From assembly GCF_024497955.1 (NCBI RefSeq), contig NZ_JANHKP010000019.1, positions 1 through 64,000 on the forward strand: a stretch of DNA of 64,000 nt. The letters are read 5' to 3'. The translations under genes were made by a program, and so were the position numbers. This DNA comes from Streptomyces sp. C10-9-1. GTDB taxonomy: Bacteria > Actinomycetota > Actinomycetes > Streptomycetales > Streptomycetaceae. Position 1 is the stretch's first letter; every line of letters starts with the position of its first letter. The notes beneath the pieces were generated by a model. It was given only the letters and a program-made list of their open reading frames with translations. It was not told the origin of the DNA and ran no database searches. Positions 42,674 to 52,969 of the stretch are shown one piece after another.

Positions 42674-43168
42674 TCAGTGAGCGCCGCCCTGCGCCTCCAG
42701 GCGCTTGTAGCTGGCCTCGATCTCGGCCTCGGCCTCGGCGCGGCCGACCCAGTTGGCGCCCTCGACGGACTTGCCGGGCTCCAGGTCCTTGTAGACCTCG
42801 AAGAAGTGCTGGATCTCCAGGCGGTCGAACTCGGAGACGTGGTGGATGTCGCGCAGGTGCTCGACGCGCGGGTCCGACGCCGGGACGCACAGCAGCTTGT
42901 CGTCGCCGCCGGCCTCGTCGGTCATCCGGAACATGCCGATGGCCCGGCAGGTGATCAGGCAGCCCGGGAAGGTGGGCTCGTCCAGGATGACGAGGGCGTC
43001 CAGCGGGTCGCCGTCCTCACCGAGGGTGTTCTCGACGAAGCCGTAGTCCGCCGGGTAGCTGGTCGAGGTGAAGAGCCGACGGTCCAGGCGGATCCGACCG
43101 GTCTCGTGGTCCACCTCGTACTTGTTGCGCGAACCCTTCGGGATCTCGATGGTGACGTCGAACTCCAC
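42674..43168 (-). CDS. ppa: Inorganic pyrophosphatase
   Basis: A 164-residue family I soluble pyrophosphatase: [20 protein letters not shown], the [19 protein letters not shown] segment and the metal-binding [10 protein letters not shown], then [12 protein letters not shown]. It hydrolyses pyrophosphate from biosynthesis. The GTG at 43168 (VEFDVTIEI) is the true start by family length and the AGGAG site seven bases upstream; the ATG four codons earlier lies inside that site. Divergent from the carboxypeptidase gene. Confidence 0.96.
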   Translation of the reverse strand: MEFDVTIEIPKGSRNKYEVDHETGRIRLDRRLFTSTSYPADYGFVENTLGEDGDPLDALVILDEPTFPGCLITCRAIGMFRMTDEAGGDDKLLCVPASDPRVEHLRDIHHVSEFDRLEIQHFFEVYKDLEPGKSVEGANWVGRAEAEAEIEASYKRLEAQGGAH

Positions 43169-43189
43169 GGGTGGCTCCTCCATGATCAA

Positions 43190-43219
43190 GACATAGCAAG
43201 ACGCGAATCTGGTGGTTAA
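43190..43219 (-). promoter_or_regulatory. Candidate promoter of ppa
   Basis: Read on the minus strand, TTAACC (43219-43214) and TATGTC (43195-43190) are separated by 18 bases and lie 22 bases before the ppa start. Both hexamers are near consensus for a vegetative promoter. Confidence 0.5.
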
Positions 43220-43264
43220 GTGTCCCTCACGCACAGGTGTGATCGCGAAAGGGGCTGGTGCGGG

Positions 43265-44671
43265 GTGCCGAAGGTCGGAACATGGCAGCTCGCGACGGGT
43301 GCCGCCGTGGTCGGGCTCGTCCTGTCGGTCGGGGCGGTGACCCTGGCCGGACCCTGGGACACGGGCCAGCGTACGGCCGAGCGCCGATGGGCGGCCGTCC
43401 GCGCCGACCCGGGTGGCGCACATCACGACGCGTCCGCCGCCCACCGCCCGCCGCCCGCTCCGAGCGCACCCCCGGTGCTCGACCCCCTCGGCGGCACCCG
43501 CGCCGCTCCGGCGGACGCCCCGGGCGCCGCCGCCGACGGCCTCGCGACCGCTCTCGCCCCGCTGCTGGCGGACCCGGCGCTGGGCTCCGCCCCCACCGCG
43601 AGCGTCGTCGACCTCGCCACCGGCCGCCGCCTCTACGGAGCGGGGGCCTCCCGGCCGATGGTCCCGGCCTCCACGATCAAGATCGCGACCGCCGCCGCGG
43701 CCCTGGGCGCGCTCGGCCCCGACCACCGCGTCCCCACCACCGTCGTGGCCGTCCCGGGCGAGGTGCGGGTGGTCACGCTCGTCGGCGGCGGCGACGCCAC
43801 CCTGGACCGGGACCGCCTGGACGACCTCGCCGGCCGCACCGCCCGCGCCCTCGGCGACCGGGGCGCCGAGGCGGTGCGGATCGCCTACGACACGGCCCTC
43901 TACCCCGGGGCCCGCCTGCACCCCATCGGCCCCAACGACAACATCGCCCCGGTCAGCGCGCTCATGGTCGACCAGGGCCGCAACGACCCCGCGAGCACCG
44001 GACCCGCCACCCGCTCGGCCGACCCGGCCGGCGAGGCCGCCCGCGTCTTCGCCGACCGGCTGAGCGAGCACGGCGTACGGGTGGAGGGCACTCCCGCGCC
44101 GGGCCGCGCGCCGGAGGAGGCCGTGCCGGTGGCCCAGGTCCTCTCCGCCCCCCTGGCCCAGGTGGTCGAGCGGATGCTGACCCACAGCGACAACGACATC
44201 GCCGAGTCGCTGGCCCGGCAGACCGCCGTGGCCGCCGGCCGCCCCGCCGACTTCGCCGGCGCGGAGCGGGCCGTCACCGACCAGCTCCGCCGGCTGGGCC
44301 TGCCGCTGGCCGGCACCCGGTTCGCCGACGGCAGCGGCCTCGACCGGCGGGACAGGGCCACCGCCGAACTGCTCACGGCCCTGCTCGCCGCGGCGGCCGA
44401 CCCGGAGCACCCGGAGCTGCGCCCGGTGCTGACCGGGCTGCCCGTGGCGGGATTCACCGGCACCCTCGGCGACCGCTACCCGGCCGCCTCCCCGGGCTCC
44501 GGGCTGGTCCGGGCCAAGACCGGCACGCTCACCGGCGTCGACACCCTGGCGGGCACCGTGGCCGCCCCGGACGGCCGCGTGCTCGCCTTCGCCTTCCTGG
44601 CCGGCGACACCCCCTCGCCCTACGCCGCCCGGCCCGCGCTGGACCGCCTGGCGGCCGCGCTGCTGGAGTGA
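43265..44671 (+). CDS. dacB: D-alanyl-D-alanine carboxypeptidase/endopeptidase (PBP4 class)
   Basis: A 468-residue membrane-anchored S13-family peptidase. One N-terminal helix (about 10-29) and a proline-rich linker lead to the penicillin-binding domain with SxxK at Ser136 (ASTIK), SxN in HSDNDIAES and KTG in RAKTGTLTG. It trims peptidoglycan cross-links outside the cell. The GTG at 43265 follows AAAGGGG; longer starts lack a site. It is divergent from ppa and upstream of the DUF2342 and tilS genes, the usual streptomycete order. Confidence 0.92.
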   Translation: MPKVGTWQLATGAAVVGLVLSVGAVTLAGPWDTGQRTAERRWAAVRADPGGAHHDASAAHRPPPAPSAPPVLDPLGGTRAAPADAPGAAADGLATALAPLLADPALGSAPTASVVDLATGRRLYGAGASRPMVPASTIKIATAAAALGALGPDHRVPTTVVAVPGEVRVVTLVGGGDATLDRDRLDDLAGRTARALGDRGAEAVRIAYDTALYPGARLHPIGPNDNIAPVSALMVDQGRNDPASTGPATRSADPAGEAARVFADRLSEHGVRVEGTPAPGRAPEEAVPVAQVLSAPLAQVVERMLTHSDNDIAESLARQTAVAAGRPADFAGAERAVTDQLRRLGLPLAGTRFADGSGLDRRDRATAELLTALLAAAADPEHPELRPVLTGLPVAGFTGTLGDRYPAASPGSGLVRAKTGTLTGVDTLAGTVAAPDGRVLAFAFLAGDTPSPYAARPALDRLAAALLE

Positions 44672-44748
44672 GACCGGGCGCCGCGCCCCGGTGGGTGGGC
44701 ACCGCCGACACCTCCACGCGGCACCGGTGGAGAACGTACGGTTGACGC

Positions 44749-45894
44749 ATGACGAGCATCGGTGGTGCCGAGATGGTCGACTGGAACCTCGCCGTGGCGA
44801 CGGCCACCCGCTTCGTGCGGCCCGGGCCCGACGCGAGCCGGGACGAGGCGCGCGCCGTCGTCGCGGAGCTGCGGCGGCACGCCAAGGCGTCGGAGGAGCA
44901 TGTGCGCGCCTTCACCCGCATGGTCCCCGAGGGGGTGACGCCACGGGACACACCGGTCCTCGTCGTGGACAGGGCGGGCTGGATCAGGGCCAATGTCGCG
45001 GGCTTCCGGGAACTGCTCAGCCCCCTGCTGGACAAGATGCGCGAGCGCCGCTCCGACACGGCCGGCGGCGCCGTGCTCGGTGCCGTGGGCGGCAAGGTGA
45101 CCGGCGTGGAACTCGGAATGCTGCTGTCCTTCCTCGCCTCCCGGGTCCTCGGCCAGTACGAGACCTTCGCCCCGGCGAGCCGCTCGCTCCCCGAGGGTGC
45201 TCCCGCGGGGCCCGGCGGCAACGGGGGCGGACGGCTGCTGCTGGTGGCCCCGAACATCGTGCACGTCGAGCGGGAGCTCGGCGTCGACCCGCACGACTTC
45301 CGGCTCTGGGTCTGCCTGCACGAGGAGACGCACCGCACCCAGTTCACCGGTGTGCCCTGGCTGCGCGACCACCTGGAGGGCGAGATCCAGTCGTTCCTCG
45401 CGGAGACCGACGTGGACCCGATGACCGTCCTGGAGCGGTTGAGGGAGGCCGCCCAGTCGCTGGCGGGGGCCCGCCCCGAGGGCGAGGAGGACGAGGGCAG
45501 GTCCCTGGTCGAGCTGGTGCAGACGCCCGCCCAGCGCGAGATCCTCGGCCGCCTGACGGCCGTGATGTCGCTGCTGGAGGGGCACGCCGACTTCGTGATG
45601 GACGGGGTGGGGCCCGCCGTGGTGCCCTCGGTCGCCGAGATCCGGGAGAAGTTCCAGCAGCGGCGCGCCCGTGGCGCCGGCCGTCTCGACCTGGCCCTGC
45701 GCAAGCTCCTCGGCCTCGACGCCAAGCTCCGCCAGTACCGCGACGGCGAGCGCTTCGTCCGGGCGGTCGTGGAGGAGGTCGGCATGGACGGCTTCAACCG
45801 CGTGTGGACCTCGCCCAACACCCTCCCCACCAAGGCGGAGATCGCCAAACCGGCGGACTGGGTCGCGCGGGTGCACCGCAGGGCGGAATCGTGA
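44749..45894 (+). CDS. Zincin-like metallopeptidase-fold protein (DUF2342 family)
   Basis: A 381-residue protein of the DUF2342 / F420-biosynthesis-associated family: [14 protein letters not shown] start, HEETHRTQF with the zinc-type HExxH (about 188-192) and a downstream EGHADFVMD with possible third ligand. Homologues sit between dacB and tilS in most actinobacteria. Proteolysis has not been proven for the family as far as I know. ATG at 44749, 77 bases after dacB. Confidence 0.88.
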   Translation: MTSIGGAEMVDWNLAVATATRFVRPGPDASRDEARAVVAELRRHAKASEEHVRAFTRMVPEGVTPRDTPVLVVDRAGWIRANVAGFRELLSPLLDKMRERRSDTAGGAVLGAVGGKVTGVELGMLLSFLASRVLGQYETFAPASRSLPEGAPAGPGGNGGGRLLLVAPNIVHVERELGVDPHDFRLWVCLHEETHRTQFTGVPWLRDHLEGEIQSFLAETDVDPMTVLERLREAAQSLAGARPEGEEDEGRSLVELVQTPAQREILGRLTAVMSLLEGHADFVMDGVGPAVVPSVAEIREKFQQRRARGAGRLDLALRKLLGLDAKLRQYRDGERFVRAVVEEVGMDGFNRVWTSPNTLPTKAEIAKPADWVARVHRRAES

Positions 45895-46122
45895 ACCGCG
45901 GGTGCGGGGTCGCGAACGGCGGGTCGCCGGGGGCACGAGAGCGCCCCTCCAATCACCCGTCCGAGGGACCGTAGGCGTTGGATAGGCGTGCAATGCTCGG
46001 GTATTGGCTCGGCTCTGTCACCATCGACGCACTCTGAGTGACGAATGCGGGCGGCCGGTTCGCCGGCCCCGCACCGTCCTCGGGCCGACACCCCTCCCGA
46101 CACTCCACGAAGGGCACCGGAC

Positions 46123-47160
46123 ATGGGTCCCCATCCTGCGGTCGCGGCGATACGCCTGGCGGTCCGCCGCGTCCTGAACGAAGTCCTCACCCAGCACGCC
46201 CGGCACGCCGTCGGGGCCGGCTCCCGCGCCCCGGAGCCCGCCGACGGCCCTCCCCTGGTGCTCGTCGCCTGCTCCGGCGGGGCCGACTCCATGGCACTGG
46301 CCTCCGCCCTCGCCTTCGAGGCCCCCAAGCTCTCCGTCCGCGCCGGCGCCGTCACCGTCGACCACGGACTCCAGGCCGGCTCCGACCTCCGCGCCGCCGA
46401 GGTGGCCGCCCGCCTCACCGCGCTGGGCCTCGACCCCGTCGAGACCGCCACCGTGCGCGTGGGGCGCGCCGGCGGCCCCGAGGCCGCCGCCCGCGACGCC
46501 CGCTACGCCGCGCTCGACGCGGCCGCCGAGCGCCTCGGGGCCGCCGCCGTGCTCCTCGGGCACACCCGGGACGACCAGGCCGAGACCGTGCTCCTCGGGC
46601 TCGCCCGGGGATCCGGCATCCGCTCGCTCTCCGGTATGGCCGCCGTCTCGGGGGCGGCGGGCCGCTACCGGCGCCCGTTCCTGCTGATCGACCGCCAGAC
46701 GGTCCGCAAGGCGTGCATGGTCCAGTCGCTGCCGGTGTGGGAGGACCCCCACAACGCCGATCCGGCCTACACGCGCTCCCGGCTGCGCCACGAGGGCCTG
46801 CCGGCCCTGGAGAAGGCGCTGGGCAAGGGCGTCGTGGAGGCGCTTGCCCGGACCGCCCAGCTCTCCCGCGACGACGCCGACGCCCTCGACGCCTGGGCGG
46901 CCGAGGCGGCCGCCGGGGTCCGCACCGCGGACGGCGGCCTGGAGTGCGCCAAGCTCTACGCGCTGCCCCCCGCCGTGCGCCGCCGGGTGCTCCGCCGGGC
47001 CGTGATCGAGGCGGGGTCGCCCGCCGGTTCCCTCTTCGCCCGCCACATCGAGGAGGTGGACCGCCTGATCACCGGTTGGCGGGGCCAGCGGGCCATCAAT
47101 CTGCCCGGGCGGATCCAGGTGCTGCGCCAGGGTGGCAGACTGGTCATTCGGCAAGGGTGA
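46123..47160 (+). CDS. tilS: tRNA(Ile)-lysidine synthetase
   Basis: A 345-residue enzyme with the PP-loop SGGADSMAL (51-59) and the family motifs [29 protein letters not shown] and RRPFLLIDR, plus [19 protein letters not shown]. It attaches lysine to C34 of the AUA-reading isoleucine tRNA, an essential step. The ATG at 46123 (MGPHPAVAA) follows CGAAGGG by seven bases and fits family length. The next gene, hpt, starts 26 bases after the stop, as in many bacteria. Confidence 0.94.
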   Translation: MGPHPAVAAIRLAVRRVLNEVLTQHARHAVGAGSRAPEPADGPPLVLVACSGGADSMALASALAFEAPKLSVRAGAVTVDHGLQAGSDLRAAEVAARLTALGLDPVETATVRVGRAGGPEAAARDARYAALDAAAERLGAAAVLLGHTRDDQAETVLLGLARGSGIRSLSGMAAVSGAAGRYRRPFLLIDRQTVRKACMVQSLPVWEDPHNADPAYTRSRLRHEGLPALEKALGKGVVEALARTAQLSRDDADALDAWAAEAAAGVRTADGGLECAKLYALPPAVRRRVLRRAVIEAGSPAGSLFARHIEEVDRLITGWRGQRAINLPGRIQVLRQGGRLVIRQG

Positions 47161-47185
47161 ACCGCCGAGACAGAAAGCGACGCGG

Positions 47186-47740
47186 GTGAACGAGAAGGAC
47201 ATGGGCAGCGACCTCCAGTCGGTGCTCATCACCAAGGAAGAGATCGACGCCAAGCTGGCCGAGCTGGCGGCGAAGATCGACGCGGAGTACGCGGGCAAGG
47301 ACCTGCTCATCGTCGGCGTCCTCAAGGGCGCGGTGATGGTGATGGCGGACCTGGCGCGTGCGCTCGCCACCCCCGTCACGATGGACTGGATGGCCGTGTC
47401 GTCGTACGGCGCGGGCACGCAGTCCTCCGGCGTGGTGCGGATCCTCAAGGACCTCGACACCGACATCAAGGGCAGGCACGTCCTGATCGTCGAGGACATC
47501 ATCGACTCGGGCCTGACGCTGTCGTGGCTGCTGAGCAACCTGGGGTCGCGCGAGCCGGCCTCCCTGGAGGTCTGCACCCTGCTGCGCAAGCCCGACGCGG
47601 CGAAGGTCGCCATCGACGTGAAGTGGATCGGGTTCGACATCCCGAACGAGTTCGTCGTCGGCTACGGCCTGGACTACGCCGAGAAGTACCGCAACCTGCC
47701 GTTCGTGGGCACACTCGCCCCGCACGTCTACGGGGGCTGA
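47186..47740 (+). CDS. hpt: Hypoxanthine phosphoribosyltransferase
   Basis: A 184-residue purine salvage enzyme: [15 protein letters not shown], the flexible-loop [15 protein letters not shown], the PRPP motif [14 protein letters not shown] and the C-terminal [17 protein letters not shown]. Converts hypoxanthine or guanine with PRPP to the nucleotide. GTG start at 47186 by family length; the ATG at 47201 is an alternative. Placed between tilS and ftsH, the standard order. Confidence 0.95.
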   Translation: MNEKDMGSDLQSVLITKEEIDAKLAELAAKIDAEYAGKDLLIVGVLKGAVMVMADLARALATPVTMDWMAVSSYGAGTQSSGVVRILKDLDTDIKGRHVLIVEDIIDSGLTLSWLLSNLGSREPASLEVCTLLRKPDAAKVAIDVKWIGFDIPNEFVVGYGLDYAEKYRNLPFVGTLAPHVYGG

Positions 47741-47925
47741 GCCGCCGGCACGCTGGGGAACCCAGCCCGCCTTTCCGCCGTTGGTGCAAGGGAAGGCGGT
47801 CGCCGGTGCCGAAGCTGGGGTACCGTCCGAAGAACAGTTGTCATTTCTCATAGCAGTCGCATAAACGAGTCAACAGCGGCATTTCACTACGGGCAGGAGG
47901 GACGGGGCGTTCTCGCTCCGTATGG

Positions 47926-49950
47926 ATGGACGTGAAGCGATACTTCCGTGGGCCGGTCATGTGGATCGTGCTGGCCGTCCTCGCCGTGGTCGTGCTGATG
48001 CAGGTCGTCGGCTCGTCCGGCGGCTACAAGACGGTGGACACCGGCAAGGTCGTCCAGGCGATCGACAGGAACCAGGTCCAGCAGGCCAAGCTGACCACAG
48101 GCGACGAGCAGCTCGTCAAGATCGAGCTGAAGGAGGGCCAGAAGGTAGACGGCGGCACCAAGGTGCAGGCCAGCTACATCGGCACCCAGGGCGTCGACCT
48201 GGCCGACAAGCTGCAGGAGAAGTTCGAGGCGGGTGAGATCGAGAAGGGCTACACGGTCTCGGTCTCGAAGCAGAGCCCCTTCGTCTCGGTGCTCTTCTCC
48301 CTGCTGCCCTTGCTGCTCATCGTGGTGGTCTTCCTCTTCCTGATGAACCAGATGCAGGGCGGCGGCTCCCGCGTCATGAACTTCGGGAAGTCGAAGGCCA
48401 AGCTCATCACCAAGGACACCCCGAAGACGACCTTCGCCGACGTGGCCGGGTCGGACGAGGCGGTCGAGGAGCTCCACGAGATCAAGGAGTTCCTCCAGGA
48501 GCCGGCGAAGTTCCAGGCCGTCGGAGCCAAGATCCCCAAGGGCGTGCTGCTGTACGGCCCGCCGGGAACCGGCAAGACCCTGCTCGCGCGCGCCGTCGCC
48601 GGCGAGGCGGGCGTCCCGTTCTACTCGATCTCGGGTTCCGACTTCGTCGAGATGTTCGTCGGTGTCGGCGCCTCCCGGGTCCGGGACCTCTTCGAGCAGG
48701 CGAAGGCCAACGCCCCGGCGATCGTCTTCGTCGACGAGATCGACGCCGTCGGCCGCCACCGCGGTGCCGGCCTCGGCGGCGGCCACGACGAGCGGGAGCA
48801 GACGCTCAACCAGCTGCTCGTCGAGATGGACGGCTTCGACGTGAAGGGCGGCGTGATCCTCATCGCCGCCACCAACCGGCCCGACATCCTCGACCCGGCG
48901 CTGCTGCGACCGGGCCGCTTCGACCGGCAGATCGCCGTGGACCGCCCGGACATGCAGGGGCGGCTGGAGATCCTCAAGGTCCACCAGAAGGGCAAGCCGG
49001 TCGCCCCGGACGTCGACCTCGGCGCCGTGGCCCGCCGGACGCCCGGCTTCACCGGTGCCGACCTGTCGAACGTGCTGAACGAAGCCGCGCTCCTCACGGC
49101 GCGCAGCGACCGCAAGCTCATCGACAACCAGTCGCTGGACGAGGCGATCGACCGCGTGGTGGCGGGGCCGCAGAAGCGGACCCGGATCATGTCCGACAAG
49201 GAGAAGAAGATCACCGCGTACCACGAGGGCGGTCACGCCCTGGTCGCGGCGGCCTCACCCAACTCGGACCCGGTCCACAAGATCACCATCCTGTCGCGCG
49301 GACGGGCGCTGGGCTACACCATGGTCCTTCCGGACGAGGACAAGTACTCGACCACGCGCAACGAGATGCTCGACCAGCTCGCCTACATGCTGGGCGGCCG
49401 GGCGGCGGAGGAGCTCGTCTTCCACGACCCGACCACCGGCGCGGCGAACGACATCGAGAAGGCCACGGCCACCGCGCGGGCGATGGTCACGCAGTACGGC
49501 ATGACCGAGAGGCTCGGCGCCATCAAGTTCGGCGGCGACAACAGCGAGCCCTTCCTCGGCCGCGAGATGGCCCACCAGCGCGACTACTCGGAAGAGGTCG
49601 CCGCACTGGTCGACGAGGAGGTCAAGAAGCTCATCGAGTCCGCGCACAACGAGGCGTGGGAGATCCTCGTCGAGAACCGCGACGTCCTCGACAACCTGGT
49701 GCTCCAGCTGCTGGAGAGGGAGACGCTGGGCAAGGAGGAGATCGCCGAGATCTTCGCCCCGATCGTGAAGCGCCCGGCCCGTCCGGCGTGGACCGGTTCC
49801 TCCCGGCGCACTCCCTCCACCCGCCCGCCGGTGCTCTCCCCCAAGGAGCTCGCACTGACCAACGGCGCGGCGAACGGAGCGGCCCCCTCGGTGACGGACC
49901 TCACCAAGGCACCGGCCGAGCCGGTAGCGGAGGAGCGTCCCGAGGCCTGA
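47926..49950 (+). CDS. ftsH: ATP-dependent zinc metalloprotease FtsH
   Basis: A 674-residue membrane protease. Two helices (11-28 and 120-141) flank the periplasmic-side domain; the AAA module has Walker [11 protein letters not shown], Walker [13 protein letters not shown] and the RPGRFDRQI second region of homology; the protease has zinc motif HEGGH and a later acidic ligand region ([11 protein letters not shown]). It degrades membrane and regulatory proteins as a hexamer. The best ribosome-binding site (AGGAGG, 47895-47900) is 25 bases before the ATG at 47926, further than usual. The C-terminal 60 residues are disordered. Confidence 0.95.
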   Translation: MDVKRYFRGPVMWIVLAVLAVVVLMQVVGSSGGYKTVDTGKVVQAIDRNQVQQAKLTTGDEQLVKIELKEGQKVDGGTKVQASYIGTQGVDLADKLQEKFEAGEIEKGYTVSVSKQSPFVSVLFSLLPLLLIVVVFLFLMNQMQGGGSRVMNFGKSKAKLITKDTPKTTFADVAGSDEAVEELHEIKEFLQEPAKFQAVGAKIPKGVLLYGPPGTGKTLLARAVAGEAGVPFYSISGSDFVEMFVGVGASRVRDLFEQAKANAPAIVFVDEIDAVGRHRGAGLGGGHDEREQTLNQLLVEMDGFDVKGGVILIAATNRPDILDPALLRPGRFDRQIAVDRPDMQGRLEILKVHQKGKPVAPDVDLGAVARRTPGFTGADLSNVLNEAALLTARSDRKLIDNQSLDEAIDRVVAGPQKRTRIMSDKEKKITAYHEGGHALVAAASPNSDPVHKITILSRGRALGYTMVLPDEDKYSTTRNEMLDQLAYMLGGRAAEELVFHDPTTGAANDIEKATATARAMVTQYGMTERLGAIKFGGDNSEPFLGREMAHQRDYSEEVAALVDEEVKKLIESAHNEAWEILVENRDVLDNLVLQLLERETLGKEEIAEIFAPIVKRPARPAWTGSSRRTPSTRPPVLSPKELALTNGAANGAAPSVTDLTKAPAEPVAEERPEA

Positions 49951-49981
49951 GCCCCAGGCCAGGGCACTGCCCCGGAATGAC

Positions 49982-50019
49982 TGCCGCGCCCCCCGGGCTC
50001 TAGCCTGGGGGGCGCGGCA
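49982..50019 (+). terminator. Strong hairpin between ftsH and folE
   Basis: Eighteen-base arms (49982-49999 and 50002-50019) pair perfectly except for one G·T. The hairpin lies 32 bases after the ftsH stop and 44 before the folE start. It can terminate ftsH transcripts and so separate or attenuate folE. Confidence 0.7.
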
Positions 50020-50062
50020 TTCTCATATGCCCGCGCTGCGAGCAGACAGGAACGAGGCACAG

Positions 50063-50668
50063 ATGACCGACCCGGTGACGCTGGACGGCGAGCGTTCGAT
50101 CGCCGAGTTCGACGAGAAGCGGGCCGAGAACGCCGTGCGGGAGCTGCTCCTCGCCGTCGGGGAGGACCCGGACCGCGAGGGCCTGCGCGAGACGCCGGCG
50201 CGCGTGGCGCGGGCCTACAAGGAGATCTTCGCGGGCCTGCGGCAGCAGCCCGAGGACGTGCTCACCACCACCTTCGACCTGGGCCACGACGAGATGGTGC
50301 TGGTGAAGGACATCGAGGTCTACTCGACCTGCGAGCACCACCTGGTCCCCTTCAGGGGCGTGGCGCATGTCGGCTACATCCCCTCCACCACCGGCAAGAT
50401 CACCGGCCTGTCCAAGCTGGCCCGCCTGGTGGACGTCTACGCCCGCCGCCCGCAGGTGCAGGAGCGGCTCACCACCCAGATCGCCGACTCGCTGATGGAG
50501 ATCCTGGAGCCCCGCGGCGTGATCGTGGTCGTCGAGTGCGAGCACATGTGCATGTCGATGCGCGGCATCCGCAAGCCCGGCGCCAAGACCCTCACCTCGG
50601 CGGTCCGCGGGCAGCTGCGCGACGTGGCCACCCGCAACGAGGCCATGAGCCTGATCATGGCCCGCTGA
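50063..50668 (+). CDS. folE: GTP cyclohydrolase I
   Basis: A 201-residue enzyme with the zinc and catalytic residues of FolE type [14 protein letters not shown] (Cys and two His), [18 protein letters not shown] and [12 protein letters not shown]. It turns GTP into dihydroneopterin triphosphate, the first step of folate synthesis. The ATG at 50063 follows ACGAGGCACAG. The other folate genes (folP, folB, folK) lie 0.7-3 kb downstream on the opposite strand. Confidence 0.95.
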   Translation: MTDPVTLDGERSIAEFDEKRAENAVRELLLAVGEDPDREGLRETPARVARAYKEIFAGLRQQPEDVLTTTFDLGHDEMVLVKDIEVYSTCEHHLVPFRGVAHVGYIPSTTGKITGLSKLARLVDVYARRPQVQERLTTQIADSLMEILEPRGVIVVVECEHMCMSMRGIRKPGAKTLTSAVRGQLRDVATRNEAMSLIMAR

Positions 50669-50778
50669 CCCCCGGGGCGCCCCGCCCGTTCCGTGACACC
50701 GGGGCGGGCCGGCGGCTCCCGCGCCGCGGGGAGGTCCGGGCCGCCGCCCTTCGCCCTTCCCCGTCCGGGCCGGGCGGA

Positions 50779-51267
50779 TCAGGCCGCGCTGGCCTTGGGG
50801 TCGTTGTCGTCGTCGCCGTCCTCCGGGAGCTTGCAGACCCGCTCCAGCCAGAGGGCGGTCGCGATGACCGCGATCCCGGCCACCACCGCGAAGCCCGCGT
50901 AGATCGCCTGGTCGCGCCGGGCCGGAACGTCCAGCGACCCCAGCAGGAAGACCCCCGCGCCGCCGTACATCCCGCTCACCAGCGCCGCTACCAGGGCGCT
51001 GGCCTGCGCGAACACCACGGCCCGCGCGGCCATCAGCGGCTCCACGCCCTCGGCGCCGGGCCGCCGTTCGCGCTGCGCCTTCAGGCGGTTGCGCAGCGAG
51101 AGGGCCGTCGCCGCCAGCACGGTGGCGATCACCGCGAGCACGATCGGCGCGGCCAGCGGGACGCTCGGCAGCGTGCCGAGCGCGTCCCACAGGCGGGCGC
51201 CGCCCCAGGAGAGGACTCCGGCCGCGACGAAGATCCCGGCCAGCATTCCGAGCCGTAGTTGCCTCAC
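50779..51267 (-). CDS. DUF3180 membrane protein
   Basis: A 162-residue protein with four predicted membrane helices, of the DUF3180 family always found next to folK in actinobacteria. It starts MRQLRLGMLAGIF-like (GTG at 51267), contains ARAVVFAQASALVAALVSGMY-type helix (two pieces) and ends in an acidic tail. Function unknown. Follows folK by 113 bases in the same direction. Confidence 0.85.
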   Translation of the reverse strand: MRQLRLGMLAGIFVAAGVLSWGGARLWDALGTLPSVPLAAPIVLAVIATVLAATALSLRNRLKAQRERRPGAEGVEPLMAARAVVFAQASALVAALVSGMYGGAGVFLLGSLDVPARRDQAIYAGFAVVAGIAVIATALWLERVCKLPEDGDDDNDPKASAA

Positions 51268-51380
51268 CGCTGCGAGCCGCCCTTCACCGTGTCCACCTCG
51301 TCCGTACGGGGCCTGGTCCGCCTCGCCCGTACCGGGCCGCGCCCGTACGGGACGGTGATCGCCCCGTACGAGCCTAACGA

Positions 51381-51980
51381 CTACTCGGGCAGCCGCAGTT
51401 CCAGGTCGGCACGGGCGTGGACCGTGCCGTCGCCGACCCCGGCGAGCAGCTCGGCCACCGCGCCGCGGCCCGGAAGCTGCGCCTCCGGCTGCACGTCGTG
51501 CCACGGGACCAGCACGAAGGCCCGCTCGTGGGCCCTGGGGTGCGGCAGGGTGAGCGCCGGGTCGTCGGAGACCACGTCCGCGTAGGACACGATGTCCACG
51601 TCGATCGTGCGGGGGCCCCAGCGCTCCTCGCGGACGCGGTGGAAGGCCTCCTCGATCGCCTGGCCGCGTTCCAGCAGCGAGGACGGCGGCAGCGTGGTGC
51701 GCACCACCACGACGGCGTTGAAGTAGGAGGGCTGGCTGCCGGGCTCCACGCCCCAGGGCTCGGTCTCGTAGACCGGGGAGACCGCCTTGACGCGCAGCCC
51801 CGGCGTGTCCTCCAGCAGGTCCACGGCGCCCTGCAGGGTCTCCAGACGGTTGCCGAGGTTGGACCCGAGGGAGATCACGGCCTGCTTCGGGTTGGACAGG
51901 GTCACGTCCGCGGCGTCCACCTGCTCGACCACGGACGCGGGCACCGGCTGCACGGTCGGGTCGCTCGCTGCCTGGTTCAT
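51381..51980 (-). CDS. folK: 2-amino-4-hydroxy-6-hydroxymethyldihydropteridine diphosphokinase
   Basis: A 199-residue HPPK. About 33 extra N-terminal residues precede the catalytic core AVISLGSNLGNR, followed by SPVYETEPWG, SYFNAVVVV and the ATP/metal motif RWGPRTIDVDIV and LPHPRAHERAFVLVP. It pyrophosphorylates hydroxymethyl-dihydropterin. The ATG overlaps the folB stop (ATGA), so the two are co-translated. Confidence 0.94.
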   Translation of the reverse strand: MNQAASDPTVQPVPASVVEQVDAADVTLSNPKQAVISLGSNLGNRLETLQGAVDLLEDTPGLRVKAVSPVYETEPWGVEPGSQPSYFNAVVVVRTTLPPSSLLERGQAIEEAFHRVREERWGPRTIDVDIVSYADVVSDDPALTLPHPRAHERAFVLVPWHDVQPEAQLPGRGAVAELLAGVGDGTVHARADLELRLPE

Positions 51981-52336
51981 ACTCGGCTCCGGGTGATCGT
52001 GATGGTCACGTCGTCGAAGGGGACCGTGATCGGTGCGTCCGGTTTGTGGACCACGACCTCGACCTCCTCGACACCGTCGTGTTTCAGGCACTGGCGGGCG
52101 ATGCGCTCCGCCAGCGTCTCGATCAGGTCGACCGGATCGCCCTCGACGACCGCGACGACCTCCTCCGCCACCACGCCGTAGTGCACGGTCTTCGCCAGGT
52201 CGTCGTCGGCCGCCGCCGGGCGGGTGTCCAGGCCGAGCACCAGGTCCACGATGAAGGTCTGGCCCTCCTCCCGTTCACGGGGGAAGACGCCATGGTGCCC
52301 GCGGGCCTTGAGGCCGCGCAGCGCGACACGATCCAC
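51977..52336 (-). CDS. folB: Dihydroneopterin aldolase
   Basis: A 119-residue FolB: VDRVALRGLKARGHHGVFPRE with the usual glycine-histidine substrate loop, VHYGVVAEEV with conserved tyrosine, and ERIARQCL with the KPDAPI end. Converts dihydroneopterin to hydroxymethyl-dihydropterin. GTG start at 52336 with AGGAG nine bases upstream. The 189-base gap before it suggests its own promoter. Confidence 0.94.
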   Translation of the reverse strand: MDRVALRGLKARGHHGVFPREREEGQTFIVDLVLGLDTRPAAADDDLAKTVHYGVVAEEVVAVVEGDPVDLIETLAERIARQCLKHDGVEEVEVVVHKPDAPITVPFDDVTITITRSRV

Positions 52337-52525
52337 GCGAATCACTCCTGCTTTCTCTGCTGGCGGACGGGTGCGCGCCACGTGCGGGTGGCGCGGTACC
52401 CGACGTCGAATCTACCGCCGGGCACCGACGGCCCGCGCCCACGGGGTCCCGCCGGGCCCGGTCGTGAGGAGACCGGGTCAGCGGCGCCTACCCCCCGAGG
52501 GGAGGGACGAACCTCCTCCGGGGTG

Positions 52526-52969
52526 TCAGGAGGGGCCGTCCTCCTCCTCGCCGTCGGAGTCCGCCAGCACGGGGGAGCCGTGGTGGGACCAGAGCTTCCA
52601 GCCGCCCGGCGTGCGGCGGAAGACGTTGGTGGCGACGACGAGCTGCCCCAGCAGCGGCCCGAGCTCGCCCGCCTCCTCCGCCGGCCCCCCGCTGAGGATG
52701 TTCTCCGTGCAGGTCACCAGGGCGGTGTCGCCGGCCACGTCGACCGTGACGTCGGTCAGGAAGAACTGGATGTACTCCGTGTTCGCCATGATCAGGGCGT
52801 AGGAGCGCAGGACCTCGCCGCGCCCGGAGAGCACCGGCCAGCCCGGGTGGACGCAGACGACGCCGTCGTCCATCCACAGCGCCGACAGCCCCTCGAAGTC
52901 CCCCCGCTCCATCGCCTCGTAGAAGGCGGTGTTGGCCGACTCGACCCGCTCCGCGTCGGTACGGCTCAC
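52526..52969 (-). CDS. NTF2-like/SnoaL-fold protein coupled to folP
   Basis: A 147-residue NTF2-like protein: ANTAFYEAMERGDFEGLSALW first helix pair (two pieces), VVCVHPGWPVLSGR with the usual pocket histidine, and FRRTPGGWKLWSHHGSP. Such proteins bind or isomerise small molecules in a conical cavity; the substrate is unknown. The GTG overlaps the folP stop (GTGA at 52966-52969), so it is translated with folP. The tail is acidic. Confidence 0.85.
   Translation of the reverse strand: MSRTDAERVESANTAFYEAMERGDFEGLSALWMDDGVVCVHPGWPVLSGRGEVLRSYALIMANTEYIQFFLTDVTVDVAGDTALVTCTENILSGGPAEEAGELGPLLGQLVVATNVFRRTPGGWKLWSHHGSPVLADSDGEEEDGPS

Noticed and set aside
50669-50778. Inverted repeat after folE as a terminator
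   Set aside because: The arms do not pair in register over more than a few bases, so I could not support it.
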